Assembly: GCA_029548715.1 (NCBI GenBank)
Contig: JAKPMW010000081.1
Location: forward strand, 1-6,152
Length of the DNA stretch: 6,152 bases
From: Spirochaetota bacterium
GTDB taxonomy: Bacteria > Spirochaetota > JAGLSM01 > JAKPMW01
Reading direction: 5' to 3'
The notes beneath the pieces were generated by a model. The model was not told the origin of the DNA. It ran no database searches and saw only the letters and a list, made by a program, of their open reading frames with translations. Positions 5,188 to 6,152 of this stretch are shown piece by piece (position 1 is the first letter of the stretch; each line of letters begins with the position of its first letter). The position numbers were made by a program, and so were the translations under genes.

Positions 5188-6152
5188 TGACCCCCCTTGC
5201 CGGAGCCTGCCTGACCTGGCTGCTCTTGCTCCTTCCGCTTGCCGCGGCAGGTCTGTATGCCGTGCTGACCTGCCTGAGCGGACTGCCCTTTCTCCTGCAG
5301 GTCCTGGCAGTCAGCCTCCCGTCCCTGCTCGTACTGCTGGCCGCAACCTTTCTTCTTGCACGGCGTTTTTCAAGGGCCGAAGCCCTACCAAAATCGTCCC
5401 GCGCGGGAATTCTGGCCCTGCTGTCGGGGGGCCTCTCGTCCCGGTATGACCTGATCGTGCACGAGCTGGCCGCCATGACTGCCAAACTTGAGCGTGAAAA
5501 CAGGATCAGGGATGCGATGCTCTCAATCAGCCAGTCCATCCCCGGCATCGAAAACCTGGACGACCTTTTTACCCTGATTCTCGACAAGGCCATCGATGCC
5601 AACAACAAGGCCGAGATGGGCAGCATCATGATGCTGGATGAGGACGGGCTCCTGCACTTTACCGCCGTCAGGGGCTATGACTTTGCCGCCATGCAGAATA
5701 TCCGGGTTCCTCTCAAGGACTCGTTTTTGTACGTTGCCTCGGGCGGAACAGTCAGCGGTCCGATGGTCATAAACGACATCTACCAGTTCAACCGCTCCAA
5801 TTTTTCAAAAGAGGTTGTCGACTCTCTCGACAGGGCACATGCAAGGGATATCGGTTCGACAATCTGCGCACCCGTCATGGTGGACGGAGAGCTGCGGGGC
5901 CTCCTCAGCCTCGACAACCACAAGCCGGATGCCTTTGCCGAGGATGATATCGCCATCCTCGACTATTTTACGATCCAGACCGGGATCGCCATCAAAAATC
6001 ACGAGCTCCTGCAAAAGACCCTCTACCTTTCGCGCTATGACGGCCCAACCAACACCCTCAACCGGGCCTGGTTCGAAGAGCTGGTACGCGAACGCTGCCT
6101 GCAGCATGAAAACTGCCGGACAACCCCCTTTACCCTTGTTCTTTTTGACCTC
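5187..6152 (+). CDS. Membrane GAF-GGDEF protein, putative diguanylate cyclase (3' end outside window)
   Basis: The frame is open from ATG at 5187 to the window edge, giving 322 visible residues. The start overlaps the previous stop (TGATG) and lacks a good Shine-Dalgarno of its own, which fits translational coupling. Two hydrophobic segments (about 7-30 and 33-58) anchor it in the inner membrane with a very short external loop. A charged linker helix (about 88-112) leads to a GAF domain (about 120-275; GSIMMLDEDG, then ICAPVMVDGELRGLLSLDN and FAEDDIAILDYF). A coiled segment then enters a GGDEF domain at D285-G-P-T-N-T-L-N-R293, ending at VLFDL, the first metal-binding Asp strand. Its expected product is cyclic-di-GMP. 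The GGDEF signature itself is beyond the window, so activity cannot be judged. The usual DxLTGLxNR is altered at three positions. The GAF ligand is unknown. Confidence 0.88.
   Translation, partial: MTPLAGACLTWLLLLLPLAAAGLYAVLTCLSGLPFLLQVLAVSLPSLLVLLAATFLLARRFSRAEALPKSSRAGILALLSGGLSSRYDLIVHELAAMTAKLERENRIRDAMLSISQSIPGIENLDDLFTLILDKAIDANNKAEMGSIMMLDEDGLLHFTAVRGYDFAAMQNIRVPLKDSFLYVASGGTVSGPMVINDIYQFNRSNFSKEVVDSLDRAHARDIGSTICAPVMVDGELRGLLSLDNHKPDAFAEDDIAILDYFTIQTGIAIKNHELLQKTLYLSRYDGPTNTLNRAWFEELVRERCLQHENCRTTPFTLVLFDL

Overview
The window is GC-rich, densely coding bacterial DNA. Signal-type membrane segments and a GGDEF/GHKL signalling pair suggest a Gram-negative organism. The gene families are compatible with a deltaproteobacterial (Desulfobacterota) or spirochaete-like lineage, but nothing here fixes the phylum, so that placement is a low-confidence inference. 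No rRNA, tRNA, CRISPR array or transposase gene was seen.

Left part (1-2191, + strand): an apparent operon. It holds the 3' end of a 5-formyltetrahydrofolate cyclo-ligase gene (stop at 237), then aroA (EPSP synthase, GTG start at 258), then a 207-residue membrane-anchored or secreted protein of unknown function whose ATG overlaps the aroA stop by one base. Folate and chorismate metabolism are therefore linked transcriptionally to an envelope protein.

Middle (2192-4137): a small minus-strand gene for a 119-residue coiled-coil protein (2329-2688). It has a clear Shine-Dalgarno, a candidate promoter, a 5' leader hairpin and its own terminator. It is divergent from serC (2958-4076). SerC is the Methanosarcina/alphaproteobacterial-type phosphoserine aminotransferase with the PLP lysine visible, and it is followed by a textbook intrinsic terminator.

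Right part (4138-6152): an approximately 340-base non-coding stretch with a near-perfect 28-base palindrome flanked by two copies of a 16-base motif, then a strong sigma-70-type promoter. The promoter drives a two-gene unit: a stand-alone GHKL (histidine-kinase-like) ATPase with a degenerate G1 box (4477-5187), and a translationally coupled membrane GAF-GGDEF protein that runs off the window (5187-6152). This pair looks like a signalling module feeding into cyclic-di-GMP.

The octamer CGGGATAC occurs five times in the window (both strands counted), every time in non-coding DNA. Three of these are extended to a shared 16-mer. This looks like a dispersed intergenic repeat family or a shared regulatory site, and with the ATPase/GGDEF pair it is the main novelty candidate.
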